64,000 bases of DNA from Propionispora sp. 2/2-37 (GTDB taxonomy: Bacteria; Bacillota; Negativicutes; Propionisporales; Propionisporaceae): NCBI RefSeq assembly GCF_001298735.1, contig NZ_CYSP01000002.1:62001-126000 (forward strand), given 5' to 3'. Positions 1 to 8,940 of this stretch are shown here, in pieces. Under the pieces are notes generated by a model. It worked only from the letters and a program-made list of their open reading frames with translations. It was not told where the DNA came from and made no database searches. Position 1 is the first letter of the stretch. Each line of letters starts with the position of its first letter. The position numbers and the translations under genes are program-made.

Positions 1-142
1 ATCCATGAAAACGTGAACTGGTTCCATAGACCAAATCGCGCTGTTCCAGCAAAATGGCCTTTACACCACGCATCGATAAGTCACGTAATACACCTACACC
101 GGTGGCGCCGCCGCCGATAACCACAACTGTCGTCTGCTGCAT
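1..142 (-). CDS. glpA: Anaerobic glycerol-3-phosphate dehydrogenase, N-terminus only (cut by window edge)
   Basis: Only the first 47 codons lie in the window; the gene runs off the left edge. The protein starts MQQTTVVVIGGGATGVGV, an FAD-binding Rossmann fold with GGGATG, and continues with LLEQRDL and GTSSRFHG, which is typical of GlpA/GlpD. The enzyme oxidises sn-glycerol-3-phosphate to dihydroxyacetone phosphate at the membrane. The ATG at 140-142 has AAAGGAG just upstream on the minus strand. It lies downstream of glpK in the same orientation, but has its own promoter and a terminator-containing leader. GlpA versus GlpD cannot be settled from this fragment; the following genes would decide (glpB and glpC beside glpA). 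Confidence 0.85.
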   Translation of the reverse strand, partial: MQQTTVVVIGGGATGVGVLRDLSMRGVKAILLEQRDLVYGTSSRFHG

Positions 143-333
143 AATAAGACTCCTTTCATCTGTTTAAGAACTATAAAATTATTAATGAAAAAAGATTTTC
201 AGTCATAGCACTATCTCTATACCTGCCCTATAGTACCATGGCTCAATAGCTTTTTTACTATAGTATAAACTCAGCCGTACCGGTCAATAACAAAAATTCA
301 GAAAAATCATATCAGGACTTATTACCGTAAACA

Positions 334-408
334 AACTAAATAGAGAAGCCCCCAAATAAGACTATGCCTTCATAGTTTATTAATGGACTTCTCTTTGCTT
401 TTGCGTCC
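334..408 (-). promoter_or_regulatory. GlpP-type antitermination leader upstream of glpA
   Basis: On the minus strand a 24-nt element (385-408) runs from GGACGC to AGAGAAGTCC. The AGAGAAGTCC forms the 5' arm of a hairpin whose 3' arm is GGGGGCTTCTCT (342-353), with a nested ACTATG/CATAGT stem and a T-rich tail (334-341). This is an intrinsic terminator inside the leader. The upstream GGAC can pair with GTCC of the terminator arm, so the two folds exclude each other. The same layout occurs upstream of glpF (3111-3182). GlpP is the likely RNA-binding antiterminator, by analogy with Bacillus; that assignment is inference. Confidence 0.7.
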
Positions 409-438
409 CTGTATAGGTTTACTTGTCCTGCTACATCT

Positions 439-467
439 ATCATATAATAAAAATCTGAATACTGCAA
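439..467 (-). promoter_or_regulatory. Promoter of glpA leader
   Basis: Minus-strand TTGCAG (462-467) and TATGAT (439-444) are separated by 17 nt. Transcription would start near 432, about 25 nt before the GGACGC element of the leader. Confidence 0.6.
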
Positions 468-565
468 TATATTATTTTTAACAAGTGTTAAGCCGCTGAG
501 AAATTGTAAATAATTTTCGCATAAATAGCCGTCCGGCTTCGCCTTCCCTTTCCCGATACAAAGGC

Positions 566-611
566 GGGGAAAGCCGCTCTTTTTACCAATACCGGAAGAG
601 CTGCTTTCCCC
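566..611. terminator. Hairpin downstream of glpK
   Basis: GGGGAAAGCCGCTCTT and AAGAGCTGCTTTCCCC form a strong stem just past the glpK stop. The T-run (TGTTTTTT) follows it on the plus strand, while on the minus strand the hairpin is followed by a weaker GCCTTTG. It may end glpK transcripts or shield them from plus-strand transcription. Confidence 0.5.
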
Positions 612-629
612 TGTTTTTTAGACTGTCCT

Positions 630-2135
<1,506 letters not shown>

Positions 2136-2241
2136 CTACTCCTTCATTTTTTATTAGCATCCGCGAAGATAAGCCTGTCGTCTGCTGCAGCTGAACAGTA
2201 TCTACTAATTCTCCACGGCAAACCATCATGTGATAATATGA

Positions 2242-2970
2242 TTAAATAATACCGGAAGCTTTGGCAATCACATAAGCAATACCGCCGCCAACCATCGGGG
2301 CAACAACCGGAATCCAGGCATATCCCCAATCGGAGGAACCCTTGCCGGCGATCGGCAATACGGCGTGGGCAATGCGGGGTCCCAGGTCACGGGCCGGATT
2401 TAAGGCATATCCGGTTGGTCCGCCCAGGCTCAAGCCCAAGGCCCAAATCAATATGCCTACCAGATAAGGACCGACTCCGGGAGGAATCGAACCGGTTGCT
2501 TTCGAAAAGATCACCCAGATGCCAAGCATTAACATGGCTGTGGCAATGACTTCACATAAAAAATTGGCCATCGTATTGCGGACTGCCGGACCGGTTGAGA
2601 AAACAGCCAGTTTAAGTCCGGGATCATCGGTAATTTCCCAGTGCGGCAGATAAGCCAGCCAAACAATAACGGCACCGACAAAAGCACCGGCCATTTCCGC
2701 CGCCATGGTGAAAAGCGCCTGGTCAGTGGCATACACACCGCCGGCCAGTAATTTGGCAAATGTCACCGCCGGATTCAGGTCGGCCTGCGGAGCCCCCGTT
2801 GCCTGTGCTGCAAAAACACCCAGAGAAACCGCAAAAGCCCATCCTGCCGTGATGACAATCCAGCCGCCACCGTTACCTTTTGAGTCCTTAAGTAAAACAT
2901 TGGCAACAACCCCGCCGCCAAAAATAATTAACACCATTGTTCCGAAAAATTCACCAAACAAATTAGTCAT
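2242..2970 (-). CDS. glpF: Glycerol uptake facilitator (aquaglyceroporin)
   Basis: A 242-residue membrane protein of the MIP family. It has both pore motifs: NPAVT in the first half (ADLNPAVTFAK) and NPARD in the second (ALNPARDLGPRI). The aspartate after the second NPA motif is the usual mark of glycerol facilitators as opposed to water-only aquaporins. Six hydrophobic segments are evident. It lets glycerol diffuse into the cell, where GlpK traps it. The ATG has AAGGAGG about 8 nt upstream. It is the first gene after the 5' leader at 3111-3182 and is followed by glpK. Confidence 0.95.
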   Translation of the reverse strand: MTNLFGEFFGTMVLIIFGGGVVANVLLKDSKGNGGGWIVITAGWAFAVSLGVFAAQATGAPQADLNPAVTFAKLLAGGVYATDQALFTMAAEMAGAFVGAVIVWLAYLPHWEITDDPGLKLAVFSTGPAVRNTMANFLCEVIATAMLMLGIWVIFSKATGSIPPGVGPYLVGILIWALGLSLGGPTGYALNPARDLGPRIAHAVLPIAGKGSSDWGYAWIPVVAPMVGGGIAYVIAKASGII

Positions 2971-3110
2971 TGACGTTCCTCCTTATTAGTATGAATGACT
3001 ACTGGAATTCCCGAACTGCTCTTTTTCACCTCCTTGATTCTAGTTATATACAAGCAGCGGCAAATATATATAACCACTATTTTCTCCGCTGCTTTGTACA
3101 ACCTGCTTCT

Positions 3111-3182
3111 AACAAAAAGAGTCCGAAAAAGAGCCATGGCACAACCATAACAATTTTTCGGACTTCTCTATCTCTAGCGTCC
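3111..3182 (-). promoter_or_regulatory. GlpP-type antitermination leader upstream of glpF
   Basis: The minus strand carries GGACGC...AGAGAAGTCC (3160-3182), nearly the same as the element before glpA. It runs straight into a terminator: AGTCCGAAAAA (3154-3164) pairs with TTTTTCGGACT (3120-3130), with a nested ATGG/CCAT loop, and is followed by CTTTTTGTT. As at glpA, GGAC could pair with the GTCC of the terminator arm. The two loci share the element but have unrelated terminator 3' arms, which points to selection on the element itself. Confidence 0.72.
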
Positions 3183-3231
3183 TTGCCTTATAAACTGCAG
3201 CCACATTGCTCCAGACTTTTTTCTTACCTTG

Positions 3232-3312
3232 TTAACAGCGAACTCCTGCCGCTTTATCCACATCCACCAGCCAGCCTTGACCTTTTACAAGCAGATGAAG
3301 ATTTGCCAACAT
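3232..3312 (-). other. Possible 26-codon upstream ORF or gene remnant in the glpF leader region
   Basis: An ATG at 3312 opens a 26-codon frame ending in TAA at 3232. Its composition is protein-like (it contains VKGQGWLVDVDKAAGV). There is no clear ribosome binding site. It could be a leader peptide of the glpF transcript or the decayed end of a lost gene. I do not recognise it. Confidence 0.25.
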
Positions 3313-3399
3313 TCTAATACTATGACTATTCTGTATAATTCTAAATATTCCTGCAAAAATAAATAATTTTTTTTAAAAAGTCCTTTTGTTCTTAGTGTA

Positions 3400-3458
3400 A
3401 ACAAAAGAAAAAATGGTTCTAAAAAGCATTTATAAGTAAAAAACGCTCTAGAACCATT
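3400..3458 (-). terminator. Rho-independent terminator of glpP
   Basis: Minus-strand AATGGTTCTA (3449-3458) pairs with TAGAACCATT (3412-3421) and is followed by TTTTTTC. It lies about 60 nt past the glpP stop. Confidence 0.8.
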
Positions 3459-3519
3459 CAACCAAACAGAATACATATTTAATTTTTTTATAAAGTTCGC
3501 CATCCAAATTATGTACGTA

Positions 3520-4110
3520 CTATTTCTCCTCAGGCACAACAAAATTCCATAATTCCCGTTTGCTGGTACTCACCGAATATACGCCATTGCGCAATGCGGT
3601 CAGTACCTCCTCTTCCGTCTGGACCAGACCACCCGCCAGCAGCGGCAAACCGACTTCCGCAACCAGCTTCTTGATAATGTTGCTGGAAACGGTACCGGGT
3701 AAAATTTCGATCGCGTCCGGTTTTAAGGTCCGGGCAGCATTGATACCTGTCCGCACAGCCTCCGAGTCCATCAAAAAGAGTCTTTGAATGACAATCATAC
3801 CATCCTCGTGTGCCATTCTGCCGATCTGAGTCTTGGTCGTAATGACAGCGGAAACTCCCTGCCGCGCTAAAAAATTAATTCCCGCTTTATCCCTGCCGAT
3901 GCCTTCCAGTAAGTCCAAATGCAGTATCAATCGTTTTTTGTATTGCTTTGCCTGTTCCAATAAACTGGATATTGTATTAATATCCCCGAATAACACGATC
4001 ACCCCCGGAGCCGCGGTGTGCATCATCGCATGTTTGAAATCCTGAATCGTACGAACTGCCGGAATAATAGGTCCATTGACAATCGTCTTTAAAATACCAG
4101 GAACCTGCAA
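3520..4110 (-). CDS. glpP: Glycerol uptake operon antiterminator
   Basis: A 196-residue protein of the G3P-antiterminator family: an (alpha/beta)8-like fold with HLDLLEGIGRDKAG, FLARQGVSAVITTK, DAIEILPGTVSSNIIKK and PLLAGGLVQTEEEV. In Bacillus the protein binds leader RNA of glp genes in the presence of glycerol-3-phosphate and prevents early termination. The likely start is TTG at 4110, after GAGGGG; no in-frame ATG fits the family start. It has its own promoter and terminator. Two leaders that look like its targets lie within 4 kb. Confidence 0.9.
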   Translation of the reverse strand: MQVPGILKTIVNGPIIPAVRTIQDFKHAMMHTAAPGVIVLFGDINTISSLLEQAKQYKKRLILHLDLLEGIGRDKAGINFLARQGVSAVITTKTQIGRMAHEDGMIVIQRLFLMDSEAVRTGINAARTLKPDAIEILPGTVSSNIIKKLVAEVGLPLLAGGLVQTEEEVLTALRNGVYSVSTSKRELWNFVVPEEK

Positions 4111-4167
4111 TCCTCATCCCCTCACAATCTTCTTTGTTAATAGTATGCATGGACATCAATGAATATA

Positions 4168-4196
4168 ATTATAACGCCAAATTAAGCTTTCTCCAA
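4168..4196 (-). promoter_or_regulatory. Promoter of glpP
   Basis: Minus-strand TTGGAG (4191-4196) and TATAAT (4168-4173) are 17 nt apart, about 58 nt upstream of the TTG start. Confidence 0.6.
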
Positions 4197-4306
4197 ATGT
4201 TTATTGTTTTCCTGCCGTTCAGGCGTCCCGTCAGCAGATACTCGGTGAATATTCTGCAAGGTAGAAATAGTTGCGTTGAATAATAGAAAGAATTTTGCAA
4301 AAAATA

Positions 4307-4335
4307 TTGACAATTCCTGGTTGAAATACTATGAT
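4307..4335 (+). promoter_or_regulatory. Near-consensus promoter for the Cys-repeat protein and possibly dhaKLM
   Basis: TTGACA (4307-4312) and TATGAT (4330-4335) are 17 nt apart. The predicted 5' leader is about 95 nt, ending in AAAGGAGGAGGT before the ATG at 4439. This is the strongest sigma-70-type promoter I see in the glycerol block. Confidence 0.75.
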
Positions 4336-4438
4336 CTAATCAGCATCTGTGTTCAGACCTGGAATCTCGTGGCAATATCTTGATCTTTGTCCCTGTTACA
4401 CCGATTATCCCTAAAAGTCATGTAAAGGAGGAGGTACT

Positions 4439-4738
4439 ATGACGGATAAGAAAAATCAGTTCCAGGATCAAAACAGTTGCAGTACTGCCGGCATGGGCTT
4501 TGCCCGTACCGAAGGAGGGGCAAACATAGCACCGGAAAACTGCGGCTTGCCGCAAAGAGGCTTCGCCACTACCGATGCTGCTGAAAAAACCCCGGCTCCG
4601 GAGGAAACAGCAGAGGAAAATGACTGCAGCACCGCCGGTATGGGCTTTGCCCGTACGGATAAAACCAAAATAGCTGCCGAGAACTGCGCTTCTCCCGGCA
4701 AAGGTTTTGCCACAACCGACTTTGGCAAGAAAAAGTAA
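4439..4738 (+). CDS. Unrecognised small protein with four Cx5GFA[RT]T repeats
   Basis: A 99-residue protein I do not recognise. It is a two-fold tandem duplication of a ~35-residue unit, and each unit holds two half-repeats. The four half-repeats are CSTAGMGFART, CGLPQRGFATT, CSTAGMGFART and CASPGKGFATT, so Cys, five residues, GFA, one residue, Thr recurs four times, usually followed by Asp or Glu. An acidic, Pro-rich linker joins the units. There is no signal peptide or membrane segment. The only four cysteines are those of the repeats. It is strongly expressed on paper (consensus promoter, strong ribosome site) and directly precedes dhaK. It could be a multi-core modified-peptide precursor, a metal or redox binder, or a structural protein; none is shown. 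The coding call is firm because the repeat is conserved at protein level. Confidence 0.85.
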   Translation: MTDKKNQFQDQNSCSTAGMGFARTEGGANIAPENCGLPQRGFATTDAAEKTPAPEETAEENDCSTAGMGFARTDKTKIAAENCASPGKGFATTDFGKKK

Positions 4739-4743
4739 CGTTC

Positions 4744-4818
4744 ATAAAATCCAATCTTCCTGTTTGCAGGCTGCCGGCTTAGCGGACGATGCCTATGCAC
4801 GGGGGGCTTGGGTTTTAT
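4744..4818 (+). terminator. Long-range hairpin between the Cys-repeat gene and dhaK
   Basis: ATAAAATCCAA (4744-4754) pairs with TTGGGTTTTAT (4808-4818) over 11 bp with one G-U pair, enclosing smaller stems such as CCTGTTTGCAGG. It may partly end the upstream transcript or lower dhaK expression relative to it. Confidence 0.4.
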
Positions 4819-4854
4819 TATATGTACTATTTTTAAATAAGGAGGTTTCTGGAG

Positions 4855-5850
4855 ATGAAAAAAATCATTAATGTCCCGGAACAAGTGGTCGAGGACATGC
4901 TGCAGGGAATTGCTGCCGCGCATCCGCAATACGTCAAACGTCTGGAAGGTGCAAATGTGCTGGTGCGTGCCCAAAAAGCACCAAACAAAGTGGCTCTGGT
5001 CAGCGGCGGCGGCAGCGGCCACGAGCCGGCTCATGGCGGTTTTGTCGGCAAAGGCATGCTGGATGGCGCAGTGGCAGGTGCCGTGTTTACCTCCCCGACG
5101 CCCGACCAGGTATACGAAGCCGTCAAAGCCGTGGATAACGGCAGCGGCGTACTGCTGATCATCAAAAACTACACCGGTGATGTCATGAATTTCGAAATGG
5201 CTGCGGAAATGGCTGCGGCCGACGGCATTACGGTGGAAAGGGTCACGGTCAATGACGACGTAGCCGTGGAAAACAGTACCTGGACCATTGGCCGCCGCGG
5301 TATTGCCGGTACCATTTTTGTGCACAAGCTGGCCGGTGCCAAAGCGGAAACAGGAGCCGATCTGTCCGAAGTCAAACGCATTGCCGAAAAAACCATTCAA
5401 AATGTCCGCTCCTTTGGTATGGCCCTGTCACCCTGCACTGTACCGGCTGCCGGCAAACCCAGCTTCACCCTGGCGGAAAACGAAGTGGAAATCGGCATGG
5501 GCATTCACGGCGAACCGGGCACTCACCGTGAAATCATTCGCACGGCCGATGAAACGGCCGCCACGCTGCTGGATAAAATATTGGCCGATATGCCGGTTGC
5601 AGCCGGCGAAGAGGTGGCCGTACTCATTAACGGGCTTGGCGCAACGCCGGCCATGGAGCTCTACATAGTCAACAACAAAGTGGCTTCATTGTTAAAAGCT
5701 AAAGGCATTCATACCGTAAAAACCTTTGTCGGCAATTACATGACCTCGCTGGAAATGGCAGGATTCTCCATCACTCTTCTGAAACTGGACAGTGAACTGA
5801 AGGACTTGCTGCTGGCACCGGCAGACACCCCGGCTCTGGTTCAATTTTAA
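4855..5850 (+). CDS. dhaK: PTS-dependent dihydroxyacetone kinase, substrate-binding subunit
   Basis: A 331-residue DhaK. Dihydroxyacetone is held by a covalent hemiaminal to a histidine in the motif GIHGEPG; here that His falls at residue 218, the same number as in E. coli DhaK. The substrate loop [20 protein letters not shown] is intact at about residues 50-70. It works with DhaL, which carries ADP/ATP, and DhaM, which receives phosphate from the PTS. AAGGAGG lies about 10 nt before the ATG. dhaL follows after 18 nt, so dhaKLM is an operon. Confidence 0.97.
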   Translation: MKKIINVPEQVVEDMLQGIAAAHPQYVKRLEGANVLVRAQKAPNKVALVSGGGSGHEPAHGGFVGKGMLDGAVAGAVFTSPTPDQVYEAVKAVDNGSGVLLIIKNYTGDVMNFEMAAEMAAADGITVERVTVNDDVAVENSTWTIGRRGIAGTIFVHKLAGAKAETGADLSEVKRIAEKTIQNVRSFGMALSPCTVPAAGKPSFTLAENEVEIGMGIHGEPGTHREIIRTADETAATLLDKILADMPVAAGEEVAVLINGLGATPAMELYIVNNKVASLLKAKGIHTVKTFVGNYMTSLEMAGFSITLLKLDSELKDLLLAPADTPALVQF

Positions 5851-5868
5851 AGGAGGTCCTGTTAGACC

Positions 5869-6513
5869 ATGGATAATACACTTTCCGCTCTTACCTGCGC
5901 CGTACAGGAAGCTATCAGCAGCCATAAAGACTGGCTGACCTCGCTGGATGCCGCCATCGGGGATGGCGATCACGGAATCAATATGGCACGGGGGTTCGAA
6001 GCCGTTACCGCTAAAATAGCCGGGTTACCCGCTGAAACAACGCCGGCGGCTTTACTAAAAACTATCGGTATGACCTTGATCTCCACCGTAGGCGGAGCCT
6101 CCGGGCCGCTCTATGGTACAGCCTTTCTCCGTGCCGCCGGGGAGGCTCCCCAGGAGTACGCTCCGCCGGATGCCCAAACGGTACAGGCCATGTTAGGTGC
6201 CGCTTTGCAGGGAATAAAAGACCGCGGCAAAGCCGTTTCCGGCGAAAAGACTATGCTCGACGCTCTGGAACCGGCTTATCAGGCCTTTACAGAAGCGCTG
6301 GAACAGAACCGGCCGCTGTCCGAATGCCTGGAAGCAGCCTGCGGTGCCGCCTCGCAGGGCGTCGAATATACAAAAACCATCGCTGCAACCAAAGGCCGCG
6401 CCAGCTATCTCGGGGAACGCAGCATCGGCCACCAGGATCCGGGTGCCTCCTCCTGTTATCTGATTCTAAGGACTATTACCGATTTTACGAAAAAAAATGC
6501 GGAGGTTAGTTAA
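5869..6513 (+). CDS. dhaL: Dihydroxyacetone kinase, nucleotide-binding subunit
   Basis: A 214-residue DhaL. The Mg-nucleotide site is visible near the start as AAIGDGDHGINM (Asp32, Asp34, His35), with GGASGPLYGT and GDRGEKT-like KAVSGEKTMLDAL further on. DhaL holds a permanently bound nucleotide that is recharged by DhaM and passes phosphate to dihydroxyacetone on DhaK. AAAGGAGG precedes the ATG. Its 3' end overlaps the ribosome site of dhaM, suggesting coupled translation. Confidence 0.95.
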   Translation: MDNTLSALTCAVQEAISSHKDWLTSLDAAIGDGDHGINMARGFEAVTAKIAGLPAETTPAALLKTIGMTLISTVGGASGPLYGTAFLRAAGEAPQEYAPPDAQTVQAMLGAALQGIKDRGKAVSGEKTMLDALEPAYQAFTEALEQNRPLSECLEAACGAASQGVEYTKTIAATKGRASYLGERSIGHQDPGASSCYLILRTITDFTKKNAEVS

Positions 6514-6514
6514 T

Positions 6515-6907
6515 TTGGTAGGTTTGGTTATTGTATCGCACAGCACGAAAATAGCCGAAGGAATCTGCGACATGGCTTATCAAATGGCCGGTTCCGGCCA
6601 GAAAATTATTGCCGCCGGCGGCACGGCTGATGGCGGTATCGGAACCGATCCGGTAAAAATAGCCGCAGCTTTACAGGCCGCCGATGACGGCAGCGGCGTG
6701 GTCATTCTGGCTGACCTGGGAAGTGCCGTGTTATCCGCCGATATGGCCCTGGAACTCATTGAAGAGCCATTAAGGAGCCGGGTAAAAATCGCCAATGCCC
6801 CCATTGTCGAAGGGGCCGTCAGCGCAGCCGTCCAGGCTTCTCTGGGTTCAGAACTGCCGGAAGTAGTCCGGACCGCCGAACAGGCTCGCAATCTGGAGAA
6901 AGTATAA
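6515..6907 (+). CDS. dhaM: DhaM, PTS EIIA-like phosphotransfer subunit of dihydroxyacetone kinase
   Basis: A 130-residue single-domain DhaM of the mannose-EIIA fold. The phosphate-accepting histidine is in VSHS near the N-terminus (about residue 9), and GGTADGGIGTDPVKI and LADLGSAVLSADMA are typical. It lacks the extra HPr and EI-like domains of the E. coli protein, so it depends on the general PTS. I chose the TTG at 6515, nine nt after GGAGG (6501-6505). An ATG at 6497 in the same frame would sit before that ribosome site and inside dhaL. Confidence 0.93.
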   Translation: MVGLVIVSHSTKIAEGICDMAYQMAGSGQKIIAAGGTADGGIGTDPVKIAAALQAADDGSGVVILADLGSAVLSADMALELIEEPLRSRVKIANAPIVEGAVSAAVQASLGSELPEVVRTAEQARNLEKV

Positions 6908-7000
6908 CGGAAAAAAAGAGAATGTTGCAATAAGAAAATTGCAGCTGCCCCGTTTCATTCTTCCCGTTCGGCCTTTTCTGGAAAAATACGTTCCGTAGGA

Positions 7001-7082
7001 TGAAAAATTGCCGGCTTACGTTAAGAAATCCGTTTGTTTGAGCGAGCGAGTTTACGGATTTTAGTAAGCCGGCAATTTTTCA
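7001..7082. repeat. Large palindromic intergenic element
   Basis: TGAAAAATTGCCGGCTTAC (7001-7019) is matched exactly by its reverse complement at 7064-7082. An inner pair AAATCCGT/ACGGATTT (7026-7033, 7054-7061) leaves a loop containing GAGCGAGCGAG. It lies between dhaM and the convergent ilvB and could end transcription from both sides. The loop motif is reminiscent of dispersed repeats in related genomes; that is inference. The rest of 6908-7223 holds no gene I can support. Confidence 0.65.
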
Positions 7083-7113
7083 AGTATTTTGGAAGACAGG
7101 CCTAGCCCTTTTG

Positions 7114-7140
7114 CTTCTTTTGGGGCGATGCCAAAAGAAG
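7114..7140. terminator. Second hairpin downstream of dhaM
   Basis: CTTCTTTTGG (7114-7123) and CCAAAAGAAG (7131-7140) form a perfect 10-bp stem with a 7-nt loop. There is no long T-run. It probably acts with the palindrome just upstream. Confidence 0.4.
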
Positions 7141-7223
7141 GGTAGTTTACTGCCACTATATTTACATGCTCTTACAAATAAGTAAAAGCATTTTGCGATA
7201 GTCCCTTCTATTGTTTCCACTCT

Positions 7224-8888
7224 TTATTCCATTTCAATATAGTTATTTAATGTAGAACCGGGCATGGTCATCGGCAAGACAAATTCTTTTTTGTAAACCT
7301 TGGCTACAATCACCCGCGGTTCCCGTACCGACAGAGCATCGGCAAAGGCTGCGGCAAATCCTTCGGCGCTATCGACGGCGACACTGTTGACGCCAAAGCT
7401 TTTGGCATACAGCGTAAAATCCATGCCCGGCGGCAAACAGCACGATGAATAACGCTGACGGTACAGCGCATGCTGCATCTGTCTGATCATACCCAGTCCG
7501 TGATTGTCAAAAATAACGGAAATAACCGGTAGACAGTGCGATGCAATGGTATAGAGCTCATTACCGGTCATTTTCATGCCGCCGTCGCCGGCAAGATGGA
7601 CGACACGTTTTTCCGGGACAGCAAACTGCGCTCCCATAGCGGCGGGCAAACCATAGCCCATAGCCCCCAAGCCACCCGACGTCAGCCAGGTCCGGGGTTT
7701 TTCAATCTTAAGGTGCTGAGCCGCCCACATTTGATGCTGTCCGACATCGGTGGCAAACACCACCTTCCGGCCCGCAGTCTGCCGGGCAATATTGTTCATA
7801 ATCCAGGGAACCGTCAAATAGTCCGCAGTATATCGCGGAGCGAATTCCTCCTGCCAGGAAGAAATGGTATTCAGCCATCGCTCCACCGGGCCCTGCTGAG
7901 CATACTCTTCAATGTAAGCCAGGATTTTCTTAATATCACCGGGCAGGCCGATATGGGTTACAATATTTTTGTCAATCTCAGCCGGATCAATATCAATATG
8001 AATGACCTGTTTTTGTTCTCCATACCGTTCACGGTCACCGGTCACGCGGTCGCTAAACCGGCAGCCGACAGCAATAATCGTATCCGCATAATGAATGGTG
8101 CTATTGGCCGCTTTATGGCCATGCAAACCGGTCAACCCCAAAAAGCGGGGATGTGAGGCGGGGAAAGCACCCAATCCCATCAGCGTACTGACTACCGGCA
8201 GGCGGCATTTTTCGGCCAAAGCAAAAACTTCCTGCTCCGCTCCGGCCTGAATAACCCCGCCGCCCACAAGAATAACTGGCCGCTTGGCTTCTTCAATAAG
8301 CAGAGCCGCCTCCTTAAGCTTCGTTTCCATACAGGAGGAAATATGCCATTCCCGCAGTTTTTTAGGTGGTGCTTCATAAAAATCCAGTTCTGCGCTTTGC
8401 ACGTCCCGGGGTATATCGACCAGCACCGGCCCCGGACGGCCGGAAGAAGCAATGTGAAAAGCCTGGCGCATAATTTCCGGCAGTTTGCTGACCTCTTTAA
8501 CCTGAAAATTATGTTTGGTAATGGCCATGGTCATGCCGACAATATCAATTTCCTGGAAGGCATCCTGGCCAATCACACCGGTCGCCACCTGGCCGGTAAT
8601 GGCTACCACCGGTATGGAATCCATATACGCCGCAGCTAATCCGGTAACAAGATTGGTTGCGCCGGGACCCGAGGTGGCAATACACACGCCAACCCGCCCG
8701 CTGGCCCGGGCATACCCGTCGGCGGCATGGGCAGCCCCCTGTTCGTGAACGGTAAGAATGTGCCTAAGCGAAGCTGCGTCACGCAGCGCATCATAAAGCG
8801 GCAGCACCGTCCCACCCGGATAACCGAATACCGTATCCACTCCTTGTTCCAACAAACACGCGATTACCGCTTGCGCCCCGGTTATCAT
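7224..8888 (-). CDS. ilvB: Acetolactate synthase, large (catalytic) subunit
   Basis: A 554-residue thiamine-diphosphate enzyme that makes acetolactate or acetohydroxybutyrate, the first common step to valine, leucine and isoleucine. The catalytic glutamate is in ILTVHEQGAAHAADGYAR (Glu49), and the ThDP/Mg motif begins GDGGMKMTGNELYT. GQVATGVIGQDAFQEIDI is the typical FAD-domain approach. I place the start at ATG 8888 after GGAGGGG; ten further upstream codons are open but lack a ribosome site. It is the last gene of the ilvN-ilvC-leuA-ilvB run, away from its regulatory subunit IlvN. Confidence 0.96.
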   Translation of the reverse strand: MITGAQAVIACLLEQGVDTVFGYPGGTVLPLYDALRDAASLRHILTVHEQGAAHAADGYARASGRVGVCIATSGPGATNLVTGLAAAYMDSIPVVAITGQVATGVIGQDAFQEIDIVGMTMAITKHNFQVKEVSKLPEIMRQAFHIASSGRPGPVLVDIPRDVQSAELDFYEAPPKKLREWHISSCMETKLKEAALLIEEAKRPVILVGGGVIQAGAEQEVFALAEKCRLPVVSTLMGLGAFPASHPRFLGLTGLHGHKAANSTIHYADTIIAVGCRFSDRVTGDRERYGEQKQVIHIDIDPAEIDKNIVTHIGLPGDIKKILAYIEEYAQQGPVERWLNTISSWQEEFAPRYTADYLTVPWIMNNIARQTAGRKVVFATDVGQHQMWAAQHLKIEKPRTWLTSGGLGAMGYGLPAAMGAQFAVPEKRVVHLAGDGGMKMTGNELYTIASHCLPVISVIFDNHGLGMIRQMQHALYRQRYSSCCLPPGMDFTLYAKSFGVNSVAVDSAEGFAAAFADALSVREPRVIVAKVYKKEFVLPMTMPGSTLNNYIEME

Positions 8889-8940
8889 CGCAACCCCTCC
8901 TTGCCTCTTACCCGGCATGCTTTCTTTTCGTTATGTTTGG

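Noticed and set aside
3285..3542. An 85-codon minus-strand frame after glpP
   Set aside because: It spans the glpP terminator and is A/T-driven sequence without a ribosome site.
4744..4818. A riboswitch before dhaK
   Set aside because: The stem is simple and I could match no known aptamer core, so only a hairpin is reported.
4468..5400. A 310-codon minus-strand frame across the Cys-repeat gene and dhaK
   Set aside because: It is antisense to two well-supported genes, crosses their intergenic gap and has a low-complexity, His/Phe-rich translation. It is an artefact of codon bias.
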